Shown here piece by piece: positions 14,821 to 22,687 of a stretch of 64,000 nt of DNA (position 1 is its first letter; each line of letters starts with the position of its first letter). The stretch comes from Solidesulfovibrio alcoholivorans DSM 5433 (lineage in GTDB: Bacteria; Desulfobacterota; Desulfovibrionia; Desulfovibrionales; Desulfovibrionaceae). Location of the stretch: the NCBI RefSeq assembly GCF_000702665.1, contig NZ_JNJA01000002.1, positions 124,001 through 188,000 of the forward strand. The letters are read 5' to 3'. The notes under the pieces are model-generated. The model searched no databases. It was not told where the DNA came from and worked only from the letters and a program-made list of their open reading frames with translations. Made by a program: the position numbers and the translations under genes.

Positions 14821-16005
14821 GTGAAGCTGGTCACCGAGCAAATGGAGCAGTATCTGTCGGGCGGGGCCTGGATTCGCAAGATTTTCGAACAGGGCCTGGA
14901 ACTGAAAAAACAATTCGGCGAAGACGCGGTCTGCGACTTCTCCCTCGGCAACCCCGACCTGCCGCCGCCGCCCGTGGTCGGCGAGTGCCTGGCCGAACTG
15001 TCCGGCCAGATGGACAGGCCCTTCGCCCTGGGCTACATGCCGAACCCCGGCTACCCCGAGGTGCGCGCCGCCCTGGCCGAACACCTGAGCAAGGAGCAGG
15101 GCGTGGCCGTGGCCCCGGGCGACCTGCTGCTCACGTGCGGCGCGGCCGGCGGCATCAACGTCTTTTTCCGCGCCGTGCTCACCCCCGGCGACGTGGTCCT
15201 CTGCCCCTCGCCCTATTTCGTGGAATACGCCTTCTACGCCGCCAACCACGGCGCGATCCTGACGCCCGTGCCGACGAAGCCCGACACTTTCGACCTGGAC
15301 ATCCCGGCCATGGAGGCGGCCATCACCGACCGCACCATGGTCGTCATGATCAATTCGCCCAACAACCCCACGGGCCAGATCTATTCCGTCGAAACCCTCA
15401 AGGAGCTCGCGGCCATGCTCACGCGCGTGAGCGCCGGCCGGGAGCGCCCCATCTACCTCCTTGCCGACGAGCCGTACCGCTTCCTGGCCTACGACGGCGC
15501 GGTCGTACCCTCGGTGCTGCCGCTTTATCCCTATTCCCTGGTCATCGGCTCCTTTTCGAAAAACCTGTCCCTGCCCGGCGAGCGCGTGGGCTATGTCGTG
15601 GTTTCGCCGGACATGCCCGGCCGGGAAAAGCTCGTCGCCGGCATGGTCTTCGCCAACCGCATCATGGGCTTCGTCAACGCGCCGGCCGTGGGGCAGGCGC
15701 TGTTGCTGCGCGCCCTGGGCCAGGACGTGGACCGGGAAATCTATGCGCGGCGACGCGCGGCCATGGCCCGGGTGCTGACCAACGCGGGGTATGAATTTTT
15801 CATGCCGCGCGGCGCATTTTATTTCTTCCCCAAATCGCCCGATCCCGACGAAGTGGCCTTTGTTTCGCGGCTGGCCGAGGAGCGGGTGCTGGCCGTGCCG
15901 GGACGGGGATTCGGCCTGCCGGGCCATTTCAGGCTGGCATTTTGCGTGGACGAGGCCGTCATCGACCGGTCCGAGGCGGGCTTTCGGCGCGCCAACGGCC
16001 GATAA
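14821..16005 (+). CDS. PLP-dependent aminotransferase, class I/II
   Basis: A 394-residue fold-type I aminotransferase. I use the GTG at 14821, which has GGAGGG just upstream and gives VKLVTEQMEQYLSGG; an in-frame ATG 27 codons earlier lacks a ribosome site. Family hallmarks are FSLGNPDLPPP, the NSPNNPTGQIY motif, the DEPYRFLAYDG loop with the Asp that contacts the PLP ring nitrogen, the Schiff-base lysine in SFSKNLSLPGERVGYVV, and the substrate-carboxylate Arg near the end (HFRLAFCV). It belongs to the aspartate/aromatic aminotransferase-like group, and the amino donor cannot be told. The gene has no close neighbour on its strand. Confidence 0.9.
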   Translation: MKLVTEQMEQYLSGGAWIRKIFEQGLELKKQFGEDAVCDFSLGNPDLPPPPVVGECLAELSGQMDRPFALGYMPNPGYPEVRAALAEHLSKEQGVAVAPGDLLLTCGAAGGINVFFRAVLTPGDVVLCPSPYFVEYAFYAANHGAILTPVPTKPDTFDLDIPAMEAAITDRTMVVMINSPNNPTGQIYSVETLKELAAMLTRVSAGRERPIYLLADEPYRFLAYDGAVVPSVLPLYPYSLVIGSFSKNLSLPGERVGYVVVSPDMPGREKLVAGMVFANRIMGFVNAPAVGQALLLRALGQDVDREIYARRRAAMARVLTNAGYEFFMPRGAFYFFPKSPDPDEVAFVSRLAEERVLAVPGRGFGLPGHFRLAFCVDEAVIDRSEAGFRRANGR

Positions 16006-16024
16006 GGCGTCCGATAAATAACTG

Positions 16025-16053
16025 TTGACAGGGACAGGGCGCGGGATTAACTC
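16025..16053 (+). promoter_or_regulatory. Candidate sigma-70 promoter for the RRM gene
   Basis: TTGACA at 16025-16030 is an exact -35 box. The best -10 at 17-base spacing is TAACTC (16048-16053), which is weak and sits inside a short GCGGGA/TCCCGC inverted repeat (16041-16057) that could be an operator or a transcript-start hairpin. Transcription from here would give a leader of about 105 bases. Confidence 0.4.
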
Positions 16054-16069
16054 CCGCCCATCAACACCC

Positions 16070-16140
16070 GGCTAAATCTTTGTCACCGTCTCCGAGGATC
16101 TTTGCGTTTGCCAAGCTCCCGCGACCCTGAAGAATTAGCC
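16070..16140 (+). promoter_or_regulatory. Structured 5' leader of the RRM gene
   Basis: GGCTAAATCTT (16070-16080) and AAGAATTAGCC (16130-16140) are complementary at 10 of 11 positions and would enclose the leader, leaving the GGAG ribosome site just outside. RRM proteins of this type are often cold-regulated in other bacteria; a leader that refolds with temperature is a possibility but only inference. Confidence 0.35.
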
Positions 16141-16165
16141 AAATAACAGTCTGGAGCTTTAGCAG

Positions 16166-16462
16166 ATGTCCAAGAAACTCTATGTCGGCAACCTTCCTTT
16201 CTCCACCAACGAAGACGAAATCCGCGACCTGTTTTCCGCCTACGGCGACGTGCAGTCGGTCAACCTGATCGTTGATCGCGAGACCGGCCGCCTCCGCGGC
16301 TTCGGCTTCGTGGAGATGACCACCGAAGGCGCCGACGCCGCCATGGAAGCCCTCAACGGCAAGGCTTTCGGCGGCCGCGACCTGCGCATCAACGAGGCGC
16401 AGGAGCGTCAGCCCCGCACCGGCGGCGGCTACGGCGGCGGTGCCCGTCGCAACAGCTGGTAG
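16166..16462 (+). CDS. Glycine-tailed RRM RNA-binding protein
   Basis: A 98-residue protein made of one RNA recognition motif. RNP2 is KLYVGNL (residues 3-9) and RNP1 is LRGFGFVEM (about 44-52), both with the aromatic residues that stack on RNA bases. The last 20 residues are a Gly/Arg tail (RTGGGYGGGARR). Short bacterial RRM proteins of this type occur in cyanobacteria and delta-proteobacteria and are generally small cytoplasmic RNA chaperones, often induced by cold. It has its own likely promoter and a strong terminator, so it is a single-gene unit. Confidence 0.95.
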   Translation: MSKKLYVGNLPFSTNEDEIRDLFSAYGDVQSVNLIVDRETGRLRGFGFVEMTTEGADAAMEALNGKAFGGRDLRINEAQERQPRTGGGYGGGARRNSW

Positions 16463-16492
16463 ACCCCGGTCTGCCGGCGCCCCACCGACGTC

Positions 16493-16525
16493 AAGGCCCC
16501 GTCCCTGCGGACGGGGCCTTTTTTT
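16493..16525 (+). terminator. Rho-independent terminator of the RRM gene
   Basis: A 12-bp perfect GC-rich stem (16493-16504 with 16509-16520), loop CTGC, followed by a run of T's to 16525. It is a textbook intrinsic terminator 30 bases after the stop. Confidence 0.95.
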
Positions 16526-16554
16526 CCCGTTCCGGCGTGCCGGGACGTCGTGTC

Positions 16555-16583
16555 TTGACGTCTTGCCGATTGGCGGTTAAGTA
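16555..16583 (+). promoter_or_regulatory. Candidate promoter of the ffh-rpsP-khpA-rimM operon
   Basis: TTGACG (16555-16560), 17 bases, then TAAGTA (16578-16583), about 37 bases upstream of the ffh start and just past the preceding terminator. Position and spacing are right for a sigma-70 promoter; the -10 match is moderate. Confidence 0.5.
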
Positions 16584-16619
16584 GTCAAACTTTGCCCTTT
16601 ACAGAGGTACCCTGGGACC

Positions 16620-18137
16620 ATGTTCGACAACCTGACCGACAGACTCGAAGACGTCTTCCGCAAGATCAGAGGCCATGCCCGTCTGACCGAGGAGAACGTC
16701 CAGACCGCCCTGCGCGAGGTGCGTCTGGCGCTGCTCGAGGCCGACGTCAATTTCAAGGTCGTCAAGGATTTCGTCGACCGCGTCCGCGAACGGGCCATGG
16801 GCCAGGACGTCCTCAAGAGCCTGACCCCGGGCCAGCAGGTGGTCAAGATCGTCCACGACGAACTCGTGGAACTCCTCGGCGGCCAGGCCCAGGAACTCGA
16901 CCTGTCCGCTTCGCCCGCCGTCATCATGGTCGTGGGCCTGCAGGGCTCGGGCAAGACCACCACCAGCGCCAAGCTCGCGCTCAAGCTGCGGCGGGAACTG
17001 CGGCGCAAACCCTACCTCGTCCCGGCCGACGTCTACCGCCCGGCGGCCATCGACCAGCTGCACAAGCTCGCGAGCCAGCTCGACATCGAAGCCTATCCGT
17101 CCACGCCGGACATGAACCCCGTGGACATCTGCGCGAATGCCCTGGAAGAGGCGAGGCGCACCGGCCACGACGTGGTGCTGCTCGACACCGCCGGCCGGCT
17201 GCACATCGACGAAACCCTGATGGACGAGCTCGCCGCGATCAAGGACAAGACCCATCCGGGCGAGATCCTCTTCGTCGCCGACGCCATGACCGGCCAGGAC
17301 GCCGTGACCGTGGCCGCGGCCTTCGACGACCGCCTCGACGTGACGGGCGTGGTGCTCACCAAGATGGACGGCGACGCCCGGGGCGGCGCGGCGCTTTCCG
17401 TGCGCCAGGTCACGGGCAAGGCCATCAAGCTCGTGGGCACGGGCGAGAAACTTTCGGACCTGGAAATTTTCCATCCCGACCGGGCCGCCTCGCGCATCCT
17501 CGGCATGGGCGACATCCTCACGCTCATCGAGAAGGCGCAGACCGACGTGGACGCCGAGGAAGCGGCGGCCATGGAGAAGAAACTGCGCAAGGCGCAGTTC
17601 ACCCTGGACGACTTCCGCACGCAGATGCGGCGCATCAAGAAGCTCGGCTCCATCGAGGGCCTGCTCAAGATGATTCCGGGCATGTCGCAGATCAGAAAAC
17701 AGCTCGGCGAAGTGCAGATGCCGGAAAAGGAGATGGCCCGGGTCGAGGCTATCATCAATTCCATGACCAAGGCCGAGCGCGCCACGCCCAAGATCATCAA
17801 TGTCAGCCGCAAGGAACGCATCGCCAGGGGCTCGGGCACGACGGTGCTGGAAGTCGGGCAGCTGCTTAAAAATTTCACCCAGATGCAAAAGATGATGCAG
17901 CGCATGATGGGCGGCAAGGGCATGCCCTCCATGCCCAAGATGCCGCCTGGCATGAAGATGCCGGGCGGTATGCCCGGCGGGATGCCGCAGATGCCTCCCG
18001 GCATGGGCGGCATGGATGGCATGCCCCCGGGCGGCGGCGTGCCGGCCGACCCCGAGGCGGTGAAGGCTGCCCGCGCCGCGGCAAAGGCCGCGGCCAAGAA
18101 GAAGAAGGATCAACGGAAGAAACGGAAAAAGCGCTAG
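16620..18137 (+). CDS. ffh: Signal recognition particle protein Ffh
   Basis: A 505-residue SRP54 GTPase that binds signal peptides and SRP RNA and delivers ribosomes to FtsY at the membrane. Seen: the helical N domain, G1 GLQGSGKTTTSAKLA, the DTAGRLHIDE G3 box, the TKMDGDARGG G4 region, then the M domain with the RNA-binding RxxGSG-type segment (IARGSGTTV). The C-terminus after about residue 430 is an unusually long methionine/glycine/proline tract (repeats of MPPGM, MPGGM) ending in a poly-Lys/Arg tail, longer than in E. coli Ffh. It heads an operon with rpsP, khpA and rimM, the standard ribosome/translocation grouping. Confidence 0.97.
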   Translation: MFDNLTDRLEDVFRKIRGHARLTEENVQTALREVRLALLEADVNFKVVKDFVDRVRERAMGQDVLKSLTPGQQVVKIVHDELVELLGGQAQELDLSASPAVIMVVGLQGSGKTTTSAKLALKLRRELRRKPYLVPADVYRPAAIDQLHKLASQLDIEAYPSTPDMNPVDICANALEEARRTGHDVVLLDTAGRLHIDETLMDELAAIKDKTHPGEILFVADAMTGQDAVTVAAAFDDRLDVTGVVLTKMDGDARGGAALSVRQVTGKAIKLVGTGEKLSDLEIFHPDRAASRILGMGDILTLIEKAQTDVDAEEAAAMEKKLRKAQFTLDDFRTQMRRIKKLGSIEGLLKMIPGMSQIRKQLGEVQMPEKEMARVEAIINSMTKAERATPKIINVSRKERIARGSGTTVLEVGQLLKNFTQMQKMMQRMMGGKGMPSMPKMPPGMKMPGGMPGGMPQMPPGMGGMDGMPPGGGVPADPEAVKAARAAAKAAAKKKKDQRKKRKKR

Positions 18138-18197
18138 GCGCAAGCATCCGCGCTTTCCACAACAACGATCACGCATCGCAATAAAGGGAGATACGTC

Positions 18198-18437
18198 ATG
18201 GCCATGAAACTGCGTCTGACCCGCATGGGTTCCAAGAAGCGCCCGTTTTACCGCATCGTCGCCATGGACTCCGCCACCCGCCGTGACGGCCGGGCGTTGG
18301 AGTACCTCGGGCATTACAACCCCATGGTTGACCCGGCGGAAATAAAAGTGGATAGTGAAAAAGTGCGGTTCTGGCTTGAGCGCGGCGCCAAGCCCACGGA
18401 TACCGTGCGCGCCCTGCTGCAGAAGGCTGGCGTCTAA
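18198..18437 (+). CDS. rpsP: 30S ribosomal protein S16
   Basis: A 79-residue protein beginning [21 protein letters not shown], the invariant S16 signature, followed by LGHYNP. S16 binds 16S rRNA in the 5' domain and is needed for small-subunit assembly. AAGGGAG precedes the ATG. It lies 60 bases after ffh in the usual order. Confidence 0.98.
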   Translation: MAMKLRLTRMGSKKRPFYRIVAMDSATRRDGRALEYLGHYNPMVDPAEIKVDSEKVRFWLERGAKPTDTVRALLQKAGV

Positions 18438-18585
18438 CGCCACCGGCTTTCACCGCTTTGAAGGAGAGGTCCGGGCCGGTTGCCGCGACGTCGCCGCGTT
18501 CGTCCCCGGGTACGGCCCGGGGGCAATCCGGAAACGGAGGCGGAAGTCCTTCGCTTACTCTTACGGTTGGCCTGAGGAGGTGCGT

Positions 18586-18819
18586 ATGTTGAAGGACTTG
18601 ATCGAGTACATGGCCAAATCCCTGGTGGACAACCCGGAACAGGTGCAGGTCTCGGAAATCGAAGGGGAGCAGACCTCGGTCATCGAACTCAAGGTGGCCA
18701 AGGAAGACCTCGGCAAGGTCATCGGCAAACAAGGCCGGACCGCCCGGGCCATGCGCACCATCCTCGGCGCGGCCTCCACAAAGGCCCGCAAGCGGTCGGT
18801 TCTGGAGATCCTCGAATAG
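18586..18819 (+). CDS. khpA: KH-domain RNA-binding protein KhpA
   Basis: A 77-residue single type II KH domain. The GxxG loop that grips RNA is in [14 protein letters not shown] (residues about 45-58). The start at 18586 has GAGGAGG six bases upstream; the frame extends backwards over the rpsP end but only as a shadow. KhpA/YlqC proteins bind small RNAs and, with KhpB, influence cell division and elongation in Gram-positives; in delta-proteobacteria the role is untested. Its place between rpsP and rimM is conserved widely. Confidence 0.93.
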   Translation: MLKDLIEYMAKSLVDNPEQVQVSEIEGEQTSVIELKVAKEDLGKVIGKQGRTARAMRTILGAASTKARKRSVLEILE

Positions 18820-18862
18820 CCCGGTCGGAAATTCCGGTCGGCAGCCGTTGACCTAGCCCCGC

Positions 18863-19414
18863 ATGGCCGAGGAAAAATACATCATCGTGGGCGATGTCGT
18901 CCGTGCCCACGGCATCCGGGGGGAAGTCTGCATCGACAGTCATGCCGACTCCCCCTCGTATTTCGCGCGGGGCGCCGTGGTGCGCCTGTCGCCTGCGCAG
19001 GCCCCGGCGCGCGGCCGCGACTTCACCGTGCGCGCCGCACGCATCCACAAGGAACGTTTCCTCGTCACCTTCGACGGCGTCCCGGACCGCAACGCGGCAG
19101 AGGCCCTGCGCGGTCTTGTCGTATGCGTGCCGGCCGCGAAGCTCGACCCGCCCGATCCCGACGAAGTCTTTCTGCACGAACTGCTCGGCCTGCGCGTGCG
19201 CCTGGCCTCGTCCGCGCCGGCCGATCCCGACTTCGGCGTCATAGACGACGTGCGCGATGCCGGGGGGGCGGAGTTGTGGGTCATCCGCGACGCCGCCGGC
19301 AACGAAATCCTCTTCCCCGCCGCGGATGCCCTGGTTCCGGAAATCGACCTCGACGCGGGCTTCGTGGTCATCGACCCGCCGCCGGGTCTGCTCGAACTCT
19401 ACCAGGGCGGCTGA
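18863..19414 (+). CDS. rimM: Ribosome maturation factor RimM
   Basis: A 183-residue 16S rRNA processing factor that binds S19 and helps mature the 30S head. The N-terminal RimM beta-barrel starts IIVGDVVRAHGIRGEVCI, and the C-terminal PRC-barrel contains FGVIDDVRDAG and EILFPAADALVPEIDLDAG, ending in PPGLLEL, all diagnostic. It lies 43 bases after khpA. In most related genomes trmD and rplS follow directly; here the next gene is on the other strand, so the operon is broken after rimM. Confidence 0.96.
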   Translation: MAEEKYIIVGDVVRAHGIRGEVCIDSHADSPSYFARGAVVRLSPAQAPARGRDFTVRAARIHKERFLVTFDGVPDRNAAEALRGLVVCVPAAKLDPPDPDEVFLHELLGLRVRLASSAPADPDFGVIDDVRDAGGAELWVIRDAAGNEILFPAADALVPEIDLDAGFVVIDPPPGLLELYQGG

Positions 19415-19508
19415 CGCGCCGCCGACCGGGCGGATTCGCCGGCCGCGGGGCATTGCCGCTGCCGCGCATGACCTGTCATTCGGGGCGTCCCGCAAGTCTT
19501 GCGGCGCG

Positions 19509-20786
19509 CTAGCGCGACGGCAGGGCCTGCAACGCCAGTTCGCGTTTCTTCACGAAATCGAGCATCGCCGCCTGATAGACGGCCTGGTCGGGGCACGGGC
19601 CCTGTCTTTGGGCTTTCATGGCCTCCTGCAGGCGCATGTACGCCTTGACCCAGGCGATCTCTTCCTTCTTGAGCGCCGCCCGGCGATCCTCGGAATAGGC
19701 GTGCATGAGTTCCCTGAAACGGGCGTTGAGTGCCTCGTCCCAGTGCTTGAGCCGGGCCGCGAGGCAGGCCGCGTGGTCGCAGGGGGTCTTCGCACCCTGC
19801 AGGCACAGCGCGGCGTCGTCTTCGCTGACCCGGGCCGGTCCGGCGGGCGTGGGCACGGCATTTTCCGGCGGCGCGTTCTCCCGGCCGGCAGCCAGGGCGG
19901 CCGCGGCGGGAAGCTTGTTTTCCACGAGCGCGTCCGTGGCGATGACCTGTTGCACGTCCTTGACCAGCGTCGGCGCCAGGGCGGCGAGCTTTGTGCCGAG
20001 GGCCTTGGCGGTGAGGCCGCTTGCCGTCCTGGCGTCCATGCCGGCCATGAGGGCGTCATAAGCCGTTTCCAGGGCCAGGGAGCCGCGCGAGTCCGCATCC
20101 GCCGCGCTTGCGGGGGCGGGGAGCTTGGCCAGGCGCGCCTTGTAGAAATCGGGAAATTCGCCGGCGCGGTCCGCCCGCCATCGGCCGCCGTCGAAGACAA
20201 GCTGGCGGGCGAGCCAGGGCGCGTTGGCATGGAAGATGGCGAACGACGGTCCGTTTCCGTCCGGGGCGTAGCCCTCGAAGGGCCAGCTGCCGCAAAGGAT
20301 GCGGCCGTCGTCTTCGAAGAAGCCCGCGTCGAATTCGCCGCGCCGGCCGCTGTCGAGGGTCGTGACCAGCTGGCAGCGCCCGTCCGCGTCGAGGGTGAGA
20401 AAGGCGTAGCTGTAGCAGCAGCCCGTGGCCCCTCCGGAAAAGGACGTGACGACGAGCGTCGTCATACCCGGCCGGGGGAAGTTCTCCCGGATCGCCACGT
20501 CGTCGGCGTCGCTGACAAGAGCCTTGCCGTCCAGGGAAACCCGATAGACGGACTGGCCTTCCTTGATGTCCTCGCCCGGGTACGCTTCGATGGCCAGGTC
20601 ATGGACACGGGCCTTGCCGCCCGAAACCGTGATGCCGGGCACCGCCTTGCGTGCGTAGGCGTCAAGGGGCACGGCCTGGGCCGCCAGGGTCGTCCCGGGC
20701 AGGGACAGGCCGCTGAGAAGGACGGCGAGGGCATGCAGCAGGAAGCTGCGCGCGTGCAGGAAAATGCGCTTTCGGGGCCGGGCCAT
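19509..20786 (-). CDS. Secreted protein with a C-terminal LprI-like (DUF1311) domain
   Basis: A 425-residue exported protein: signal peptide of about 35 residues (HARSFLLHALAVLLSGLSL, ending near TLAAQA). The first 220 residues form a mixed-strand region with GGATGCCYSYAFLTLD and GRRGEFDAGFF that I cannot assign. The last 100 residues resemble the lysozyme-inhibitor LprI/DUF1311 family: conserved cysteines in CLQGAKTPCDHAACLAARLKHWD, then LNARFRELMH, KKEEIAWVKAYMR and a final CPDQA. DUF1311 domains are periplasmic, and some protect peptidoglycan against lysozyme. The fusion and its position beside a LysM protein suggest a cell-envelope role. A terminator separates it from the gene upstream, so it has its own promoter. 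Confidence 0.8.
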   Translation of the reverse strand: MARPRKRIFLHARSFLLHALAVLLSGLSLPGTTLAAQAVPLDAYARKAVPGITVSGGKARVHDLAIEAYPGEDIKEGQSVYRVSLDGKALVSDADDVAIRENFPRPGMTTLVVTSFSGGATGCCYSYAFLTLDADGRCQLVTTLDSGRRGEFDAGFFEDDGRILCGSWPFEGYAPDGNGPSFAIFHANAPWLARQLVFDGGRWRADRAGEFPDFYKARLAKLPAPASAADADSRGSLALETAYDALMAGMDARTASGLTAKALGTKLAALAPTLVKDVQQVIATDALVENKLPAAAALAAGRENAPPENAVPTPAGPARVSEDDAALCLQGAKTPCDHAACLAARLKHWDEALNARFRELMHAYSEDRRAALKKEEIAWVKAYMRLQEAMKAQRQGPCPDQAVYQAAMLDFVKKRELALQALPSR

Positions 20787-20912
20787 GGTGCCTCCTTTGC
20801 AGGACGAAGCGGACGGCGGCTCGAGCCTGCCGCGGCATGCCGAACCAAGTCGCGAGGATTGTTTTGGGAAGCCAGGGAAAAGTCAAGTCTGCGCGTCCCG
20901 TGGGCGCACAAT

Positions 20913-20941
20913 AAAAAAGCCCGGCCGGAGCCGGGCTTTTT
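20913..20941. terminator. Bidirectional-looking intrinsic terminator
   Basis: A-run, AAAAAGCCCGGC (20914-20925), loop CGGA, GCCGGGCTTTTT (20930-20941). On the minus strand it ends the LysM/TPR gene 24 bases after its stop, with a six-base U-run; it would also stop plus-strand readthrough. Confidence 0.93.
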
Positions 20942-20964
20942 GCATTCCGTGGAGAAGGCGTTGC

Positions 20965-22296
20965 CTACTGACAAAGCTTTTCCTTCTTGGCGCTGTCGAG
21001 GAGTTCGCAGTCGCCGAGCGTGCAGGCCTTCTGGTAGTCCTGGCACATGGGGCCGTACTGCTTGAGGTGCAGATAGGTGAAGCCGCGCCCCTTGTAGTAG
21101 TCGGCTTCCTTGGGCCCGAAGCCGATGGCCTTGTTGAAGTCCTCGATGGCCAGCTGGTACTTCTCGGTCCGGGTGCGGCTTAAGCCCCGCATGGAGTAGG
21201 CCAGGGCGAAATTGGGGTTGCGTTCGATGGCCTTGGTGTAGTCGTCGATGGCCTTGTTGTACTGCTTGAGGTAGTAGTTGGCGTGGCCCCGGCTGGCGAA
21301 GTAGTCGGCGCGGTTGGGGTTGAGCTTGATGGCCTTGTCGAAGCTCTCCACGGCCTTCTGGAACTTGTTCTGCTTGCCGAATTCGATGCCCTTCTCGAAG
21401 GCGGCCTCGGCGTCGGCGGTCTCCCGGTTTTCGGGCAGGGTCGGCGTGGCGGCTTCGGGAGCGGGCTTGGCCACGGGGCGCGCCGGCGCGGCAGCGGGTT
21501 CCTCGGCCACGGGCGCGGGAACCTGGCGCTCCGGGGCTTCCTCGACAGGCTCGGCCTTGCCCTTGGCCAGGGGTACGGTCAGCTTCTGCCCGGAGTGCAG
21601 CTTTTTGCCCATGTCGGGATTGAGGCGGGCGAGTTCCTTGGCGCTGATGTGGAACTTGCGGGCCACGGAATCCACCGTGTCCTTGCGGTGGGCGGTGTAG
21701 GTCGTGGTGGCGGATTCGGGCTCCGCGACCTTGTGGGACGTTTTGGCCTGCGGCTTTTCCGCGGGTTCGGCCTTGGCCGGGGCGGCGCCGCCGGGCAGGG
21801 CGAGTTCCTGGCCCACGCCCAGGCGGTTGGCCTTGAGGCCCTTGTTGGCCTTGAGCAGATCGTCCACGGACACGCCGTGCTTGCTTGCGATGCTCCCGAG
21901 GGTGTCGCCCTTTTTGATGGTGTAGTGGCCGCCGGACTTCGCGGGTTGGGACTTGGCTTCCTTTTCCTGCTTGCGGTCCCGGGACTCGGCGGCGCGTTCC
22001 TTGGGCGAGGCCGCTTCGGATTTCTTGTCGGCCTTTTCCTTTTTCGCGTCCTTGGATTTTTCGGCCTTGGCCGGAGCGCTGCCGGGGATGGTCAGCGATT
22101 CGCCGACCTTCATTTTGCTGGGCTTGAGGCCCTTGTTGGCCTTGAGCAGGTCGTCCACGGAGATGTTGTGCTTCTTGGCTATGGACAGCGGCGTGTCGCC
22201 GGCTTGCACGGTGTAGGCCCTGGCGGAATCGGGGCAGGCGGTGGCGATCAGGCTCAGGGAGATAAAGGTTAGCAGAAGGCGAGACAAACGAGGCAT
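20965..22296 (-). CDS. Exported LysM / TPR protein
   Basis: A 443-residue protein with a signal peptide (LLLTFISLSLIATACPDSARA, cut near residue 27). Three LysM peptidoglycan-binding modules follow: YTVQAGDTPLSIAKKHNIS, then YTIKKGDTLGSIASKHGVS, then YTAHRKDTVDSVARKFHIS, each ending in a LTIPG/LALPG/LTVPL strand and separated by Lys/Ala/Pro-rich linkers. The C-terminal 140 residues hold three to four TPR units (FDKAIKLNPNRADYF, YTKAIERNPNFALAY, FNKAIGFGPKEADYY). LysM ties the protein to the cell wall and TPR offers a docking surface, so it is probably a periplasmic scaffold. Ends at a strong terminator. Confidence 0.92.
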   Translation of the reverse strand: MPRLSRLLLTFISLSLIATACPDSARAYTVQAGDTPLSIAKKHNISVDDLLKANKGLKPSKMKVGESLTIPGSAPAKAEKSKDAKKEKADKKSEAASPKERAAESRDRKQEKEAKSQPAKSGGHYTIKKGDTLGSIASKHGVSVDDLLKANKGLKANRLGVGQELALPGGAAPAKAEPAEKPQAKTSHKVAEPESATTTYTAHRKDTVDSVARKFHISAKELARLNPDMGKKLHSGQKLTVPLAKGKAEPVEEAPERQVPAPVAEEPAAAPARPVAKPAPEAATPTLPENRETADAEAAFEKGIEFGKQNKFQKAVESFDKAIKLNPNRADYFASRGHANYYLKQYNKAIDDYTKAIERNPNFALAYSMRGLSRTRTEKYQLAIEDFNKAIGFGPKEADYYKGRGFTYLHLKQYGPMCQDYQKACTLGDCELLDSAKKEKLCQ

Positions 22297-22687
22297 AGCA
22301 CCACCTTAGCGCTGACAGGTTATGAGCGGAGCCGGATGGCGGGTACGAAGCCGAAGGTTTTTATGTAGACCAGCTTGGACGATGGGGCAATGTTTTTCGG
22401 AAGTTGAAAAATTACAAGATGATGAAATGTTTGTTCATGTTTGAGCGGCGTTGCTGGCGAAAGTCGTCCGCGTTGCCGGAGGAGCCGGACGTTGCGGACG
22501 CCGCGGGGCCTGCGTCCCTCCGCAGCGTCGCGCCCTCGATGTCTGTGCAAAGCTGTTGCACAAAAAGACTCGCCGCGAAGCGGACAGAAAGAGGGCCCCA
22601 ACGCCCAAAATCCTGAGGAGGGAGTCCAGAAGGCGACATCCCCTTGGCTGCCGGAGGCGACGACGCCAGCCACCACCCTGCACCTGC
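22297..22687. other. Intergenic region of about 390 bases
   Basis: No coding sequence I can support lies here. The left end is the promoter/leader side of the LysM/TPR gene (AAGGTGGTG ribosome site just upstream of its ATG). The right end is the 3' side of the copper ATPase gene and carries a diverged copy of the palindromic repeat (22614-22662). The centre contains A/T-richer DNA around 22395-22440 that could hold a promoter for the LysM gene. Confidence 0.5.
22614..22662 (-). repeat. Diverged copy 4 of the palindromic 3'-end repeat
   Basis: On the plus strand GAGGAGGGAGTCCAGAAGG...CATCCCCTTGGCTGCCGGAGGCGAC follows the layout of copy 1 (GAGGAGGTCCAGGAGGGGGGCATCCCCTCCTGGCCGCCGGAGGCATC) with several substitutions and a small insertion. 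It lies about 25 bases past the stop of the minus-strand copper ATPase gene in the same relative orientation as the other copies. Confidence 0.55.
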
